Source: Stagnihabitans tardus (GTDB lineage Bacteria > Pseudomonadota > Alphaproteobacteria > Rhodobacterales > Rhodobacteraceae). Taken from it: DNA of 64,000 bases. The stretch is taken from assembly GCF_009925085.1 (NCBI RefSeq), contig NZ_JAABNR010000016.1:1-64000 (forward strand), given 5' to 3'. The notes beneath the pieces were generated by a model, which worked only from the letters and a program-made list of their open reading frames with translations, was not told the DNA's origin and searched no databases. This document shows, one piece after another, positions 33,992-41,993 of this stretch; the stretch's first letter is position 1, and every line of letters begins with the position of its first letter. A program made the translations under genes and the position numbers.

Positions 33992-35142
33992 CCAGCACTG
34001 CGCCGAGGATCACGGTTTCACCCGCCCATCGCTATGGACTGGCGACGGGACGTCGCTGGCCGGTGGACGTCAAACCGGCACCCGGCGAGCTTTTGTCAAG
34101 CTGGCTGCACCGACTTGCGCATGCCAATGGCGCGCCGCCGCGTTACTTCGGAGCGGTGCTCGGCGCCGCCGGTGGGGCATGGTCGGCACAACTTGACCGG
34201 CATCTGCCGGATGCTGTTCGTCGCTTGCTGCTCGACCATACGTCGATCTGCCCCGAAGAGATCGACGGTCTTTGTCTGGCCAACAGTCCACTTTCGATCC
34301 TGCGCTTGCGGCTGCGGACCCGGCCGCAAGATGCAGGGACATCGACGGCGCAGTCCTCTTGGCAGCAGTTCTGTACCACCTGCCTGCGGGAAGACGCGGT
34401 GCCCTATTTCCGGCGCAGCTGGACCTTGGCAACCCGCGTGTCCTGCTTTCGCCATGGCTGCCGATTGCGTGACCGCTGCCCGTCTTGTGGTCAGGGCCTT
34501 GCGCCGTTCAAGCGGGATCGCCTTGTACCACAGCAGTACTGCGCCTTCTGCGACGCTCACCTCGCGAAACCAACAGGCCCGGCAAGCCTGGGCGCCCGGC
34601 GCCTCGAGCGCCTGATTGACGATCTGCTGCGCCTTGATTCCGCTGGGCGCGCGCGGGACGACCGGCAGTCTCTCGCCGCGCGGCTTATGAAACACCCAGT
34701 GCCCGTTGGCCCGGCGACATCAACGATCCCGTTTTTGTCGCATCGGGTTCGCTACGATTTCTTCCGGCGGCTGTCAGAGCGGCAGATCGAGGTAAGAGAC
34801 CCCACAGAACGTGGCCCGCTAACCCTCTGGGTCGGGCTGACCCGCGCCGCCGAAAACCACATCGGGCTGGTCAGGATACTTACGGATCGGCTTAGCAAAA
34901 CTGCCGGGCTGGGGCCGGCCTCCTCCTCCAGAGAGCCTGATCTGGCCGCCTTGCTGCGGGCCGCGACCCGGCTTCACGAAGACCGCGGCACTCCTGTCGC
35001 AACTCGCGCGGCCTCTTACACGTCAGGGGCTTCCAAAGATCCCGCCAAGCCGGCATCAGCAAGTTGCTCAGGATCGGGCAGGTCGCGCAAGGACTCCATC
35101 CCAAAGGCAGCCAAGAAAGCCTCGGTCGTGACGAAGGTATAA
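33988..35142 (+). CDS. tniQ: TniQ family protein with read-through tail
   Basis: A 384-residue TniQ/TnsD-like protein. GELLSSWLHRLAHANG is the typical N-terminal TniQ segment, and a zinc-ribbon array follows (FCTTC, SCFRHGCRLRDRCPSC, QYCAFC). TniQ helps choose targets and completes the TniABQ set. The last 40 or so residues (from about 35020) are translated from the antisense strand of scpB, so the frame appears to run out of the transposon into the host gene. The native C-terminus is probably altered by the insertion site. Confidence 0.85.
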   Translation: MTSTAPRITVSPAHRYGLATGRRWPVDVKPAPGELLSSWLHRLAHANGAPPRYFGAVLGAAGGAWSAQLDRHLPDAVRRLLLDHTSICPEEIDGLCLANSPLSILRLRLRTRPQDAGTSTAQSSWQQFCTTCLREDAVPYFRRSWTLATRVSCFRHGCRLRDRCPSCGQGLAPFKRDRLVPQQYCAFCDAHLAKPTGPASLGARRLERLIDDLLRLDSAGRARDDRQSLAARLMKHPVPVGPATSTIPFLSHRVRYDFFRRLSERQIEVRDPTERGPLTLWVGLTRAAENHIGLVRILTDRLSKTAGLGPASSSREPDLAALLRAATRLHEDRGTPVATRAASYTSGASKDPAKPASASCSGSGRSRKDSIPKAAKKASVVTKV

Positions 35143-35624
35143 GGCGCGCCGCGGCGGGGTTCGCGGGGGCCGGTGCCGATGAGGTCGCGCTCGGCCAGCC
35201 GCCCGATGAGGTCGCGGCTGATCTCTTTGCCGAAGATGTCCTTCAACCCGTCGCGGCTGATCGGCTGGTGAAACGCAATCGCCGCCAGCACGGCGAGGTC
35301 GAACTCTGACAGGTTCAGCGCATGCCCGCCCACATCCGCCGCGGCGCGGATCGCGGGCGCATAGGCGGGCCTGGTGCGCAGCATCCACCCGGCACCCACC
35401 TGCGCCACCTCATAAGGGCGGCCCTCCAGATCGACCGCCAGATCCTCGATCAACAGATAGACCGAGACCCCCTGCCCCACGACACGCGCCAGATGATCCC
35501 GCGCCACCGGTGCGCTACTGGCAAACAAAACCGCTTCGATCCGGCGCAGCCATTCCCGCCAGCGAAGATCAGGCGGCAGGTCAGCCAGGTCCCGGTCAAG
35601 CCCTCCCTCTTCCCGCCGTGCCAT
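35016..35624 (-). CDS. scpB: ScpB-like segregation/condensation protein, 3' end altered
   Basis: A 202-residue protein matching ScpB: WREWLRRIEAVLFASSAPVA, then VSVYLLIEDLAVDLEGRPYE, LSEFDLAVLAAIAFHQPISR and FVTTEAFLAAFGMESLRDLP, the two winged-helix domains of the SMC-kleisin partner. No ScpA or SMC is present in the window, so it is a plasmid-specific homologue of unknown partner. It starts two bases after the DUF1403 stop codon. The C-terminus (LAGSLEAPDV) ends at a stop apparently provided by the transposon end, so a few native residues may be lost. Confidence 0.85.
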   Translation of the reverse strand: MARREEGGLDRDLADLPPDLRWREWLRRIEAVLFASSAPVARDHLARVVGQGVSVYLLIEDLAVDLEGRPYEVAQVGAGWMLRTRPAYAPAIRAAADVGGHALNLSEFDLAVLAAIAFHQPISRDGLKDIFGKEISRDLIGRLAERDLIGTGPREPRRGAPYTFVTTEAFLAAFGMESLRDLPDPEQLADAGLAGSLEAPDV

Positions 35625-35626
35625 GC

Positions 35627-36529
35627 TCAGACCCCGTAAAGGCGGAAGGTGTCGCGCCCGCTCAGTTCCCGCAGCGCACCCAGTTCCACCAGCCGCTCAC
35701 AAAGCCGCCGCGCGGCACGGTCCGACAGGCTTTCCGGGATCGCCCGGGCGAGCGCCACGGGGGTCAAGACATCCTGCGACAGCATCATTTCCACCGCCCG
35801 CGCGGCCCCCTTGGCCCGCAGCTTCGGCACCGCTGCACGCAGACGTGCCGCCGCCCGCGCCAGAGTGCCCGCCAAGGGCAGAGCCTGGCCGACCCCCCTT
35901 ACAGCGGAACGGTGGCAGGCAAGGCGCAGGTCGTCGCCTCGCAGGCGCAGGTCGCGCGCCGTCATCACCGGGCCCAGAAGCGGCAGCAGATGATCTCGCC
36001 CCAAGGCCAGCGACAGCACCGCATCCGCCAGGATCAGGGCAGCGATCTCGCCCCGTGGGTTGTCTTCCAGCACGGCTTCGATGACCTGCGCCGCTCGGTC
36101 CACCGGGGTTGGCCCGGTGGCGTCAAGGCTCAGGGCAATCCGCTCCGGCGCGACACCCTCCAGCGCGCGGCCCAGATTTAAGACCGAGATCGGCCGTGAC
36201 ACTGCTCGCGACCACTGCCGCAAGATGTTTCCCGCAGGGCCGGGATCATCGCCCGCCTTGGTGAGATGCAGCGCATCACGCATCGCACCGGCCCCTTCGC
36301 GGCGTCCCGCGATACCCGCTGAAACCTCTGCCGCCGCCAGCGCCAGCCGTTCACGCCAAAGCGCCTGAGGCACATGGTCGGCGGTCGTCGCCAGAGTGAT
36401 GTGCGCCAATGCGGCCCCAGACCGGAACGCGGCCATCTCAAGCGTTTCCGGCGACGTCGCGGTGATCCAGCCCGGCAGCGGTGTCAGCATCGGCAAGGGT
36501 TCTGATGGCTTGATGCGGGATTTTCTCAT
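35627..36529 (-). CDS. DUF1403 family protein
   Basis: A 300-residue protein of the DUF1403 family found on alphaproteobacterial plasmids, usually beside scpB and a DUF1612 protein. Recognisable stretches are LETAAFRSGAAL-type (here LEMAAFRSGAALAH), LAAAEVSAGIAGRREGAGAM and a C-terminal winged-helix-like region (LSDRAARRLCERLVELGAL). Its function is not known. It is the first gene of the minus-strand DUF1403-scpB-(transposon)-DUF1612 unit, and its promoter region, shared with a divergent recombinase gene, holds two palindromes. Confidence 0.8.
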   Translation of the reverse strand: MRKSRIKPSEPLPMLTPLPGWITATSPETLEMAAFRSGAALAHITLATTADHVPQALWRERLALAAAEVSAGIAGRREGAGAMRDALHLTKAGDDPGPAGNILRQWSRAVSRPISVLNLGRALEGVAPERIALSLDATGPTPVDRAAQVIEAVLEDNPRGEIAALILADAVLSLALGRDHLLPLLGPVMTARDLRLRGDDLRLACHRSAVRGVGQALPLAGTLARAAARLRAAVPKLRAKGAARAVEMMLSQDVLTPVALARAIPESLSDRAARRLCERLVELGALRELSGRDTFRLYGV

Positions 36530-36550
36530 GCGGTCACGCTATTTCACAAC

Positions 36551-36585
36551 GGCGCTTTTGGCTAGAACATTGCGCCAAAAACGCC
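36551..36585. promoter_or_regulatory. palindrome A in the DUF1403/recombinase intergenic region
   Basis: GGCGCTTTTGGC at 36551-36562 and GCCAAAAACGCC at 36574-36585 form a 12-base inverted repeat with one mismatch and an 11-base spacer. It lies 22 bases upstream of the DUF1403 start. Dyads of this size suit a dimeric repressor, a RepB/ScpB-type binding site or a recombination core. Confidence 0.6.
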
Positions 36586-36606
36586 GCTGCTTTCTGATCT
36601 CAATTA

Positions 36607-36633
36607 TGTCCAATAATCTTGCATTATCGGACA
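36607..36633. promoter_or_regulatory. palindrome B in the DUF1403/recombinase intergenic region
   Basis: TGTCCAATAAT at 36607-36617 and ATTATCGGACA at 36623-36633 match in 10 of 11 positions around a five-base spacer. The site ends just before the AAGGAG ribosome binding site of the recombinase gene, so bound protein would block its expression. An alternative is a XerC/XerD-like crossover site: 11-base arms with a 5-8-base centre are the usual layout of tyrosine-recombinase targets. Confidence 0.6.
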
Positions 36634-36643
36634 CAAGGAGAGT

Positions 36644-37789
36644 ATGCTTAATAACATGGAAGAAACACCCGAGAAATCAGCTTCAGACAGGATAAATGGC
36701 CCAGATGCCCAGGACAGGGACGAGCGCGCCGGACCAGTCGACACCACGATTTCCCTGCCCTCCCATGTTGCAGGCTCCGGCACGCTCGACCGGTTGGTGG
36801 AAACCGCGCGAGACTATGCGCGTCAGGCGGCGTCGGAGAACACGCTGAAGGCCTATGCCAATGACTGGGCCCACTTCGCCCGCTGGTGCCGGATGCGCGG
36901 CGCGGACCCTCTCCCCTCGTCGCCCCAGCTGATCGGGCTCTACATCGCCGATCTGGCAGCGCCGGGCGGCAAGGCCCCGTCGCAGTCGGCCTCCCGACCG
37001 CAGCCGGCGTCTCGACCCCTCTCGGTCTCCTCGATAGAGCGACGGCTGTCCGGCCTGACCTGGGGCTATGCGCAGCGCGGAGAACGGCTGGACCGCAAGG
37101 ACCGCCACATTGCCAGCGTTCTGGCGGGTATCCGGCGCAGGCATTCCCGGCCCCCCGTGCAGAAGGAAGCGATCCTGCCCGAAGATCTGAGCGACATGCT
37201 GGCCACCCTGCCCCACGATCTGCGCGGCCTGCGCGACCGGGCGATCCTGCTGATCGGCTTTGCCGGCGGCCTGCGGCGGTCAGAGATCGTGTCTCTGGAT
37301 CACGGCAAAGACGACACGCCCGATAGCGGCGGATGGGCCGAAATCCTGGACGACGGCGTCCTTCTCACCTTGCGCGGCAAGACCGGGTGGCGTGAGGTGG
37401 AGATTGCTCGCGGGTCGTCCGACCAGACCTGCCCGGTGCATGCTCTGAGCCAGTGGCTGCACTACGCCAGGATAGACTTTGGCCCGATCTTCGTTTCGGT
37501 CAGCCGCAATGGGCTGAAGGCCACGTCCGAACGCCTATCCGACAAGCATGTCGCCCGGCTGATCAAGGCTTGTGTCCACAACGCCGGCCTGAGACCAGAG
37601 CTGCCTGAGGTAGAGCGCATCCGGCTCTTCTCTGGACATTCCCTGCGCGCAGGCCTCGCGTCCAGCGCCGAGGTAGACGAGCGCTACGTCCAGAAGCAGC
37701 TCGGACATGCTTCGGCCGAGATGACTCGCCGCTACCAGCGGCGTCGCGACAGGTTCCGGGTGAATCTTACCAAAGCCGCGGGGCTCTGA
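36644..37789 (+). CDS. tyrosine recombinase / integrase
   Basis: A 381-residue site-specific recombinase with AAGGAG upstream of its ATG. The N-terminal SAM-like domain (ENTLKAYANDWAHFARWC) is followed by the catalytic domain with Arg in GFAGGLRRSEIV near residue 210, HSLRAGLASSAE near 332 (His-x-x-Arg), and LGHASAEMTRRYQ near 353 with the nucleophilic tyrosine at about 364. It belongs with plasmid-borne XerD/phage-integrase-like enzymes. Divergence from the DUF1403-scpB operon and the adjacent palindromes suggest a multimer-resolution or segregation role. Confidence 0.88.
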   Translation: MLNNMEETPEKSASDRINGPDAQDRDERAGPVDTTISLPSHVAGSGTLDRLVETARDYARQAASENTLKAYANDWAHFARWCRMRGADPLPSSPQLIGLYIADLAAPGGKAPSQSASRPQPASRPLSVSSIERRLSGLTWGYAQRGERLDRKDRHIASVLAGIRRRHSRPPVQKEAILPEDLSDMLATLPHDLRGLRDRAILLIGFAGGLRRSEIVSLDHGKDDTPDSGGWAEILDDGVLLTLRGKTGWREVEIARGSSDQTCPVHALSQWLHYARIDFGPIFVSVSRNGLKATSERLSDKHVARLIKACVHNAGLRPELPEVERIRLFSGHSLRAGLASSAEVDERYVQKQLGHASAEMTRRYQRRRDRFRVNLTKAAGL

Positions 37790-37812
37790 CGGCCTCATGA
37801 GTCTTCCATTCA

Positions 37813-37836
37813 TCCGGATTATCCGTATAATCCGGA
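37813..37836. promoter_or_regulatory. operator of the Phd/ParE-type toxin-antitoxin operon
   Basis: TCCGGATTAT at 37813-37822 and ATAATCCGGA at 37827-37836 are a perfect ten-base inverted repeat with a four-base spacer, 20 bases upstream of the antitoxin start. The arms include TATAAT-like sequence, so the operator overlaps the probable -10 region. This is typical for autorepression by an antitoxin or by the toxin-antitoxin complex. Confidence 0.75.
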
Positions 37837-37856
37837 CCACGAACAGGGAGTCTGCT

Positions 37857-38126
37857 GTGAAAACCATGTCCGCAACCGTTGCCAGCAAGGAATTTGGCCG
37901 CTTCATCGACGCAGCGCAACGAGGACCGGTCTTGCTGACAAAGAAGGATCGGCCGGTTGCTGTCACGGTTTCGGTGGCTGACTGGGAAGAGTTGGTTTTT
38001 CTGCGGATCGACCGCGGGATTGCGGCCGGACTGGCAAATCTTGAAGCCGGGCGTCTTAGGGAACTGACAGATGCCTCTGCTGAAGAGCGCCTTGCACGGT
38101 TCCAGGCACGCATCGCTGACGTATGA
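37857..38126 (+). CDS. Phd/YefM-type antitoxin
   Basis: An 89-residue protein with the Phd/YefM N-terminal fold: MSATVASKEFGRFIDAAQRG, then PVLLTKKDRPVAVTVSVADWEEL. The C-terminal half is the toxin-neutralising region. The GTG at 37857 is seven bases after AGGGAG; the ATG at 37866 is a less well spaced alternative. The toxin gene overlaps its stop codon (ATGA). A perfect inverted repeat stands in the promoter. Confidence 0.8.
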   Translation: MKTMSATVASKEFGRFIDAAQRGPVLLTKKDRPVAVTVSVADWEELVFLRIDRGIAAGLANLEAGRLRELTDASAEERLARFQARIADV

Positions 38127-38458
38127 AAGTCTTCCTGACGGAAAGCGCCGAGGATTGCCTTTGGGCAATCTGGGATCATGACCGGCACTTGTCCGAAGCG
38201 CTCGCGAACAAGTTCCAGCGCGACATTGACCGCTTCATTCGAGAAACCATCAGCGCACAGCCTGAGATTGGCCATGTCTGGCATGCGCCGCGCGCAATAC
38301 GAAGACTGATCTTTCGCCGCCGGCACAACATCTTCTACACCTTGCGCGATGACGTCGCCTACGTCCTGTTCATCTTTGACGGTAGGATGGACGTCAACCA
38401 GCAGATCGCTAAGTCGGGACTTGAGGTGGAGGCGCAGCTCGGGCGATCCGACACCTGA
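38123..38458 (+). CDS. ParE/RelE-superfamily toxin
   Basis: A 111-residue protein: MKVFLTESAEDCLWAIWDHD, RAIRRLIFRRRHNIFYTLRD and VAYVLFIFDGRMD follow the ParE/RelE fold (two helices then a beta sheet with basic residues). ParE toxins poison gyrase, RelE toxins cleave mRNA; which applies cannot be decided here. It is coupled to the upstream antitoxin by an ATGA overlap. It contributes to plasmid stability by post-segregational killing. Confidence 0.78.
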   Translation: MKVFLTESAEDCLWAIWDHDRHLSEALANKFQRDIDRFIRETISAQPEIGHVWHAPRAIRRLIFRRRHNIFYTLRDDVAYVLFIFDGRMDVNQQIAKSGLEVEAQLGRSDT

Positions 38459-38527
38459 ACATGTGACGATGCCGCGGGCATTCGGTCGTTTATTAGTGGT
38501 ATGTGCAACTGCAAACGACCTGTTTTG

Positions 38528-39421
38528 ATGCCCCTGATCGGCTATGCGCGCGTCTCAACCGAGGATCAGACCCCCCTGCCCCAGTCGCAGGCCCTGAAAT
38601 CTGCGGGCTGCGCCGAGATCCATGAGGAGCAAGCATCAGGCGGGAACCGCGCGCGGCCAGTGCTGGCCCGCGTGCTCGAGCGGATCGCCAAGGGCGACAC
38701 GCTGGTGGTGGTGCGCATCGACCGTCTGGCGCGGTCGCTTTCGCATTTGCTGGAAGTGATCGAGCGGCTGGAGGCGAAAGGCGCCTTCTTCCGCTCGATC
38801 ATGGACCCGATCGACACGTCCTCGCCGCAGGGCAAGTTCACCCTCCAGGTCCTGGGCGCCGCCGCTGAGTTCGAGCGCGCCCTGATCCGCGAACGCACCA
38901 AGGCCGGCCTGGCCAGCGCACGGACCGAAGGCCGGGTTGGCGGCAATCCGGGCCTGCGCGCCCGGGATCCGGCGGCGCTGCGCAAGGTGCGGCTGGCGCG
39001 ACAGGACGGCTACATGGAGCGCCTGAACGAGACGGCGCAGGACTGGGTTCCCCATGTCCGCCGCCTGCGCCCCGACATGGCCTGGGAAGACGTAGTGCGC
39101 ATCGTCAACGGCCCCCTACCCCGCGAGCGCCAGTGGACGCAGAGCCGACTGCTACGTGCCGTGAACGCCTATGTGCGCGACGGCTTTCTGCTCGAGACTG
39201 TGCTCGCCCGCGCCGGCCGCCGCGAGACCGACGACCGCCTGCCCGCCATCGTCGCCGCCATAAAGGGCGCGGACCCCGACATCACGCTTCAGGCGATCTG
39301 CACTCGACTGGAAGCGATGCGCGAGCGTACGCCCCGCGGGCGGACCAACTGGCAGCCGTCATCGGTGAAAATGCTCTTGGGGCGGGCCGAGAAACTGGGG
39401 CTGCTTTCAACACTCCGGTGA
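38528..39421 (+). CDS. serine recombinase (resolvase family)
   Basis: A 297-residue serine recombinase. Residues 1-140 carry the catalytic domain: LIGYARVSTEDQ with the active serine, LVVVRIDRLARSLSHL and FTLQVLGAAAEFERALIRER. A C-terminal extension of about 150 residues with a helix-turn-helix (ITLQAICTRLEAM) is longer than in simple resolvases of about 190 residues. The ATG at 38528 gives the standard N-terminus; one nine codons upstream is possible. Its place next to the rep operon fits a plasmid dimer resolvase or a transposon invertase. Confidence 0.85.
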   Translation: MPLIGYARVSTEDQTPLPQSQALKSAGCAEIHEEQASGGNRARPVLARVLERIAKGDTLVVVRIDRLARSLSHLLEVIERLEAKGAFFRSIMDPIDTSSPQGKFTLQVLGAAAEFERALIRERTKAGLASARTEGRVGGNPGLRARDPAALRKVRLARQDGYMERLNETAQDWVPHVRRLRPDMAWEDVVRIVNGPLPRERQWTQSRLLRAVNAYVRDGFLLETVLARAGRRETDDRLPAIVAAIKGADPDITLQAICTRLEAMRERTPRGRTNWQPSSVKMLLGRAEKLGLLSTLR

Positions 39422-39729
39422 TCTGGGCGACCTTTCGAACTGCCAATGCGAGCCGGCTTAAGACGCCATGGACTCCAAGGTCGCCGTTCTGACGCGGCGA
39501 CCGAAGGTGAAGAGCTTGAACGCTCACTTGCAGTTTCGACTATGGATCACAGGACACGCGCACTCGGTTGAAGCTCGCTAGGGATGTGCATAACTTTCTC
39601 CACCATATGTAGATTCTTCTTGATGGACTCACGCGTTCATGTCATTTCGGTTCTGACGACAAAACGCGTCAGATCGGCTTAATGCCGTCAAAATCAGAAA
39701 GAGCCCTGGTAGGGGCCTGAGGGCAGTGA
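39422..39729. other. repABC upstream control region
   Basis: This 308-base stretch before repA has no gene. It holds a perfect eight-base inverted repeat GGTCGCCG/CGGCGACC at 39479-39502, a promoter-like pair TTGAAG (39568-39573) and TAACTT (39591-39596) with 17 bases between them, an inverted repeat CTGACG/CGTCAG at 39653-39672, and CGGC-TTAAT-GCCG just after it. RepA of repABC plasmids autorepresses at an operator here, and the last two dyads are the best candidates. Confidence 0.55.
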
Positions 39730-40929
39730 ATGACTGATCGAGGCATGAAACTCAATCGCGGGGTTGGCACTGCCGACATCGGTGCATTTGCGGACAGCTT
39801 GGCCGAGTCTTTGAACCGGCAAATGCGGGCTGCCTTTCAACCGGAGGAACGCAAGTCGCTGCGGCGCTTCAGTTCAACGGAGGTGGCTGAACTGCTTCGT
39901 GTCAGCCCGTCGAATCTACGCAACCGCCATAAGGATGGGAGCTTTCCGGAGGTCTTCACTGACGGACGTGGGCATCGCTACTACTCAGCTGAAGAGATCG
40001 ACACCCTGCGCGACATCCTTGCCCGGACCGGAAAGAATGCTGACGCGTATTTGCCGGGCCGCCGGGACGGCGATCGACTTCAAATCGTCTCGGTCGTCAA
40101 TTTCAAGGGCGGCAGTTCAAAGACCACAGCCACGATCCATCTTGCCCAGAGGTTCGCCCTTCGAGGATATCGGGTGCTGGCGCTGGACTTTGATCCGCAG
40201 GCCAGCCTGACCACCTTTTTCGGCATCCGGCCCGAGCTGGAGTTTGCAGAAAGCGGCACTGTCTACGACGCCCTGCGCTATGAAAACAAAGTGCCGCTCT
40301 CATCGGTCATTCAGAAGACCTACTTCCACAACCTAGACATGGTACCCGCTGGATTGCTCCTGTCGGAGTACGAAACCGAGACGGCGAATGCCCTGGCGCG
40401 TCGCGTGCAGCCTATCTTTGCCGAAAGGCTGTCGCTGGCGCTCGACGAAGTCGCCGCAGTTTATGATCTGGTGCTGATCGACTGCCCGCCGCAGCTTGGG
40501 TTCCTGACCCTGACTGCTCTTGCAGCATCGACAGGACTTTTGGTCACGGTGGTGCCGGGGATGCTCGATATCGCCTCGATGAGCCAGTTCCTAAAACTTG
40601 CTTCAGAGACCGTGCAGACCGTCGAAGAGGCGATCGGGCGAAAGGTGGCCTGGGATTTTGTGAAGTTCCTGATCACACGCTACGAACCATCAGATGGTCC
40701 GCAGACGCAGATGGCAGGGTATCTGCGTTCGATCCTGGCTGGCCAAGTCATGACGGAACCTATGCTGAAGTCCACGGCGATTTCGGACGCCGGAATGACG
40801 CAGCAGACGATATATGAAGTCGATCCGAGCCAGTTGATCCGCAAGACGATCGACCGGGCCATGAGCAGCGTGAACAACGTCGCGGACGAGCTTGAGCAGA
40901 CGATTCAAATGGCATGGGGTCGACGCTGA
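39730..40929 (+). CDS. repA: RepA, ParA-type partition ATPase of a repABC operon
   Basis: A 399-residue ParA-family Walker ATPase. A MerR-like N-terminal DNA-binding region (FSSTEVAELLRVSPSNLRNR) lies near residues 47-66. The deviant Walker A motif VVNFKGGSSKTTATIHLA begins near 122, Walker A' LDFDPQASLTTFFG near 154 and Walker B LVLIDCPPQLG near 247. It partitions the plasmid with RepB and represses the operon. Its stop codon overlaps the repB start (TGATG). Confidence 0.93.
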   Translation: MTDRGMKLNRGVGTADIGAFADSLAESLNRQMRAAFQPEERKSLRRFSSTEVAELLRVSPSNLRNRHKDGSFPEVFTDGRGHRYYSAEEIDTLRDILARTGKNADAYLPGRRDGDRLQIVSVVNFKGGSSKTTATIHLAQRFALRGYRVLALDFDPQASLTTFFGIRPELEFAESGTVYDALRYENKVPLSSVIQKTYFHNLDMVPAGLLLSEYETETANALARRVQPIFAERLSLALDEVAAVYDLVLIDCPPQLGFLTLTALAASTGLLVTVVPGMLDIASMSQFLKLASETVQTVEEAIGRKVAWDFVKFLITRYEPSDGPQTQMAGYLRSILAGQVMTEPMLKSTAISDAGMTQQTIYEVDPSQLIRKTIDRAMSSVNNVADELEQTIQMAWGRR

Positions 40930-41885
40930 TGGGCCGAAATATCTTCAACCAACCTCCTGTGGACGTGGCCTCGTCCCCTGCCCCAGCAAAACCGACAAAG
41001 CTTGGCGGATCCGTTGGCGGCCTGCGAGAGTCACTTCGAGAGATCACGGCCAACTCCATCCGAGATATTGACCCTGATCAGATCGAGGTCGATGGCTTGC
41101 GGGACCGGCTGGCTTTCGAAGACGACGGTATCGACTTGCTAGCCGAAAGCATCCGCAAGCATGGCCAGCAGGTCCCGATTATGGTTCGGCCCTCTGACCA
41201 GCCGGATCGCTACCGCGTCGTTTACGGGCGCAGGCGACTTGCCGCGATTAGAAAAGTTGGCGGACCGGTCAAGGCAATCGTCCGGACTTTGGATGACGAC
41301 GCTTCGCTGATCGCCCAAGGACAAGAGAACAACCTCCGCCTAGATCCGTCATTTATTGAGAAAGCCTTGTTCATCAAGGAGATGCAAGAAGCCGGATATA
41401 AGCCCGGCGTCATCCAGGACGCACTTGGATTGACGAGGCAAGGCATCTCTAATCACCGAGTGGTAATCGAACAACTTCCCGACGAGTTGATCAGACTCAT
41501 CGGCCCGGCGCATGGTACCGGGCGGCGTCAGTGGGGTGATCTTGCAGCTCTCGCCCCAAAGGTCCCCCTTACCGAGGTTGCGCGAGCAGCCCTCGCTGCC
41601 CTGCCCCAAGACGCTACCGGCATCGACAGGTTCCAGACTGTGTACAGTGCCTGTCAGCGGGCTGCGAAGAGTTCAACAAGCCTCTCAGCGCAGGGACGCA
41701 GTTCCACGGTGAAGGATGAGGGTGGCAAGGTTGTTGCGACCCTCTCCGTCGACGCCAAGTCCATCGGGATTAAAGTCAACCGCAAGGACAATCCAGATTT
41801 CGGCCTCTGGCTGGAGGAACGCGCCGAAGCCACGCTTCGTGACCTCTTCCAGAAATGGCTGGAAGAGCGAAGGCAGGAAGACTGA
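40929..41885 (+). CDS. repB: RepB, ParB-type centromere-binding protein
   Basis: A 318-residue ParB/RepB protein: LRESLREITANSIRDIDPDQ, the RDRLAFEDDGIDLLAESIRK region, the ParB box VYGRRRLAAIRKVG, the QGQENNLRLDPSFIEKALFI segment and the helix-turn-helix GVIQDALGLTRQGISNHRVV. It binds parS and stimulates the RepA ATPase. The ATG at 40929 overlaps the repA stop codon. Candidate parS palindromes lie inside and just after repC. Confidence 0.92.
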   Translation: MGRNIFNQPPVDVASSPAPAKPTKLGGSVGGLRESLREITANSIRDIDPDQIEVDGLRDRLAFEDDGIDLLAESIRKHGQQVPIMVRPSDQPDRYRVVYGRRRLAAIRKVGGPVKAIVRTLDDDASLIAQGQENNLRLDPSFIEKALFIKEMQEAGYKPGVIQDALGLTRQGISNHRVVIEQLPDELIRLIGPAHGTGRRQWGDLAALAPKVPLTEVARAALAALPQDATGIDRFQTVYSACQRAAKSSTSLSAQGRSSTVKDEGGKVVATLSVDAKSIGIKVNRKDNPDFGLWLEERAEATLRDLFQKWLEERRQED

Positions 41886-41933
41886 TCCCTGCCCCTAAAC
41901 ATGTAACGCGAGCAGAAGGAGAGTAGCGAAGGC

Positions 41934-41987
41934 CAAAAAAGAAAGAGCCCCCCAAGGTTTCCCTCGGAGAGCCCATCATCGATTTGC
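41934..41987 (-). ncRNA. counter-transcribed RNA controlling RepC synthesis
   Basis: In repABC plasmids an antisense RNA of 50-60 bases lies between repB and repC. Here the minus strand has TTGACC (42017-42022), exactly 17 bases, then TACATC (41994-41999). A GC-rich hairpin follows (CCGAGG pairing with CCTTGG) and a T-rich run ends near 41934. The predicted transcript of about 54 bases matches the expected size and position. It should inhibit repC translation and set incompatibility. Confidence 0.7.
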
Positions 41988-41993
41988 ACCTAT

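Larger units (their letters stand above)
31340..35020 (+). mobile_element. TniA-TniB-TniQ transposon inserted in the scpB operon
   Basis: Three overlapping plus-strand genes for a Mu-type DDE transposase, an AAA regulator and a TniQ protein lie between the end of scpB and the DUF1612 gene, all of whose partners run on the minus strand. The right end is probably near 35020, where the minus strand reads TGTAAGAGGCCG and supplies the scpB stop codon. The left end lies between 31328 and 31447; I could not find a convincing matching inverted repeat, so the boundaries are approximate. No resolvase or cargo gene is visible inside. Confidence 0.7.
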
